From Oscillospiraceae bacterium (GTDB lineage: Bacteria; Bacillota; Clostridia; Oscillospirales; Ruminococcaceae), in NCBI GenBank assembly GCA_900770195.1, contig CAAGJI010000036.1:1-5644 (forward strand): DNA of 5,644 nt, in the 5' to 3' direction. The position numbers and the translations under genes were made by a program. This document shows, in pieces, positions 4,711 through 5,644 of this stretch; positions within the stretch are counted from its first letter, which is position 1; each line of letters starts with the position of its first letter. The notes beneath the pieces are model-generated. The model saw only the letters and a program-made list of their open reading frames with translations. It ran no database searches and was not told the DNA's origin.

Positions 4711-5644
4711 ATGGCATTTTCATATGGATTTTTTAATGCGAAAAATTTGGACAGAACTTACACCGCTGAAAACTTCAACGACTATCTCGGCAGCATTATC
4801 TGTGACGGGATTCAGGATAATTTCGGGCAGTGTTTCAAGCTGTCTGCAAGCAAATTGAAACTGACGATAGGCAGCGGAAAGGCTTGGATTCAGGGGCATT
4901 ACTTCATCTCAGATACGGCTTACACCTATGATTTATCACGCTATGTAGATGAATCTTTGCCGAGATATATGACGATTGGCATTTGCTGTAACACTTCTGA
5001 AAATGTCCGCAATGTCAGCTTTGAAATCCTCGCAGGAACACCTGTCACAAATCCTGCAATACCGAGATTTCAGAACACAGATTACAAAAAATATCTCACC
5101 CTTTGCATCATCAGACTTGATGCAGGAACGTCAGAACTCAGCATTACAGATTATCGTGAAAATTCAAACTACTGCGGATATGTCCGCTGTATTCTCGGCA
5201 AATGCAAGGTCACAGATATGCTTTCGCAGCTTTCTGAAATTCAGATGCAGATAAAAGATTACAATATCACAGTCGGTCAGCTGACAACAAAGATAAACGA
5301 ATTAACGCTGAAAATTGATGAAATGACAGGCGATGTGGTTTCTATCGGAAAATGCGGTCAAAGTGTGGATTTTGTGCTTTATTCGGACGGCAGACTGCTC
5401 CTCAAAGGTACTGGGGCAACGTTTGACTATTCTACTGACAGCAATCCGTCACCATTGCAAAACAATGCAAAGATCAAGTCGGTTATTGTTTCAGAAGGTG
5501 TAACCGGCATTGGAGAACGACTTTTTCAGTATTGCGACAATCTGAAAACAGTATCACTTCCGACAACACTTACAGCAATCAAAAAGGCTGCATTTCTGCC
5601 GCATATTGACGGTTACATTTATCATCAGAGTCTTAATGGTTTAA
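4711..5644 (+). CDS. Phage tail fibre/host-recognition protein with BspA-like LRR tip (right end cut)
   Basis: The frame is open for 311 codons to the window edge, so the C-terminus is missing. The ATG at 4711 has GGAG (4700-4703) 7 bases upstream, overlapping the end of the previous gene. Residues 1-165 look like the N-terminal attachment domain of Firmicute phage tail fibre proteins: FFNAKNLDRTYTAENFNDYL, then GSGKAWIQGHYF (54-65), LAGTPVTNPAIPRF (107-120) and ITDYRENSNYCGYV (145-158). Residues about 168-206 are predicted coiled coil, with heptad-like Leu/Ile/Met (LSQLSEIQMQIKDYN, then QLTTKINELTLKIDEM), suggesting a trimeric stalk. From residue 210 the sequence becomes BspA-like: VLYSDGRLLLKGTG, then two 23-residue repeats starting at I255 and L278 (SVIVSEGVTGIGERLF; TVSLPTTLTAIKKAAF). 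Ten cysteines in 311 residues is a high count. The LRR end is likely the receptor-binding part. Confidence 0.82.
   Translation, partial: MAFSYGFFNAKNLDRTYTAENFNDYLGSIICDGIQDNFGQCFKLSASKLKLTIGSGKAWIQGHYFISDTAYTYDLSRYVDESLPRYMTIGICCNTSENVRNVSFEILAGTPVTNPAIPRFQNTDYKKYLTLCIIRLDAGTSELSITDYRENSNYCGYVRCILGKCKVTDMLSQLSEIQMQIKDYNITVGQLTTKINELTLKIDEMTGDVVSIGKCGQSVDFVLYSDGRLLLKGTGATFDYSTDSNPSPLQNNAKIKSVIVSEGVTGIGERLFQYCDNLKTVSLPTTLTAIKKAAFLPHIDGYIYHQSLNGL

Noticed and set aside
4976..5254. Plus-strand 92-codon frame from a TTG
   Set aside because: Out-of-frame shadow of the tail fibre gene, whose frame is open from 4711 to the end and carries recognisable phage and LRR motifs.
1..5644. tRNA, rRNA, CRISPR arrays, insertion sequences or phage attachment-site repeats
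   Set aside because: Nothing resembling cloverleaf genes, regularly spaced repeats, transposase genes or paired direct repeats at the phage boundary was seen by eye; weak repeats could still be missed without computation.

Overview
The window looks like a low-GC Gram-positive gut bacterium of the class Clostridia (Ruminococcus or Lachnospiraceae-like). Evidence: strong AGGAGG-type ribosome binding sites, a sigma-A promoter of textbook form, Firmicute-type two-component and ABC genes, and a BspA-like leucine-rich repeat domain of the kind common in these bacteria. The genus is inferred, not shown.

Two blocks of different origin meet back to back near position 2700-2720. The left block (1-2718, all minus strand) is very AT-rich; for example, 1261-1320 has 13 G/C in 60. 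It reads, in transcription order: a strong promoter (2718-2689), a broken GNAT acetyltransferase (2629-2402), an OmpR-type response regulator (2414-1764), a histidine kinase with no membrane segment (1764-931), a 115-base regulatory gap with two dyad structures, an ABC transporter ATPase (815-141), and the first 46 codons of an FtsX/MacB-type permease running off the left edge. Regulator and kinase overlap as TAATG, and ATPase and permease are one base apart, so each pair is probably translationally coupled. The set is a two-component system beside an ABC exporter, an arrangement typical of envelope-stress, antimicrobial-peptide or signal-peptide modules; the actual substrate cannot be read from the sequence.

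The right block (2737-5644, plus strand) is richer in G/C (4921-4980 has 23 in 60). It holds three consecutive tail-tip genes of a siphovirus-like phage: a distal tail protein (Dit), a Gp37-like baseplate hub or tail-associated protein, and a tail fibre or host-recognition protein open to the right edge. The fibre begins as a phage structural protein, passes through a predicted coiled coil, and ends in BspA-like leucine-rich repeats. No capsid, tape-measure or integrase gene is visible, and the module starts abruptly at Dit. This suggests a prophage remnant, a rearrangement boundary or an assembly joint.

The points most worth a second look are the fibre with a host-style LRR tip, the abrupt host/phage joint where the minus-strand promoter's -35 box may lie in phage-derived sequence, the GNAT truncation that places a strong promoter directly in front of the regulator, and the structured gap before the ABC ATPase.
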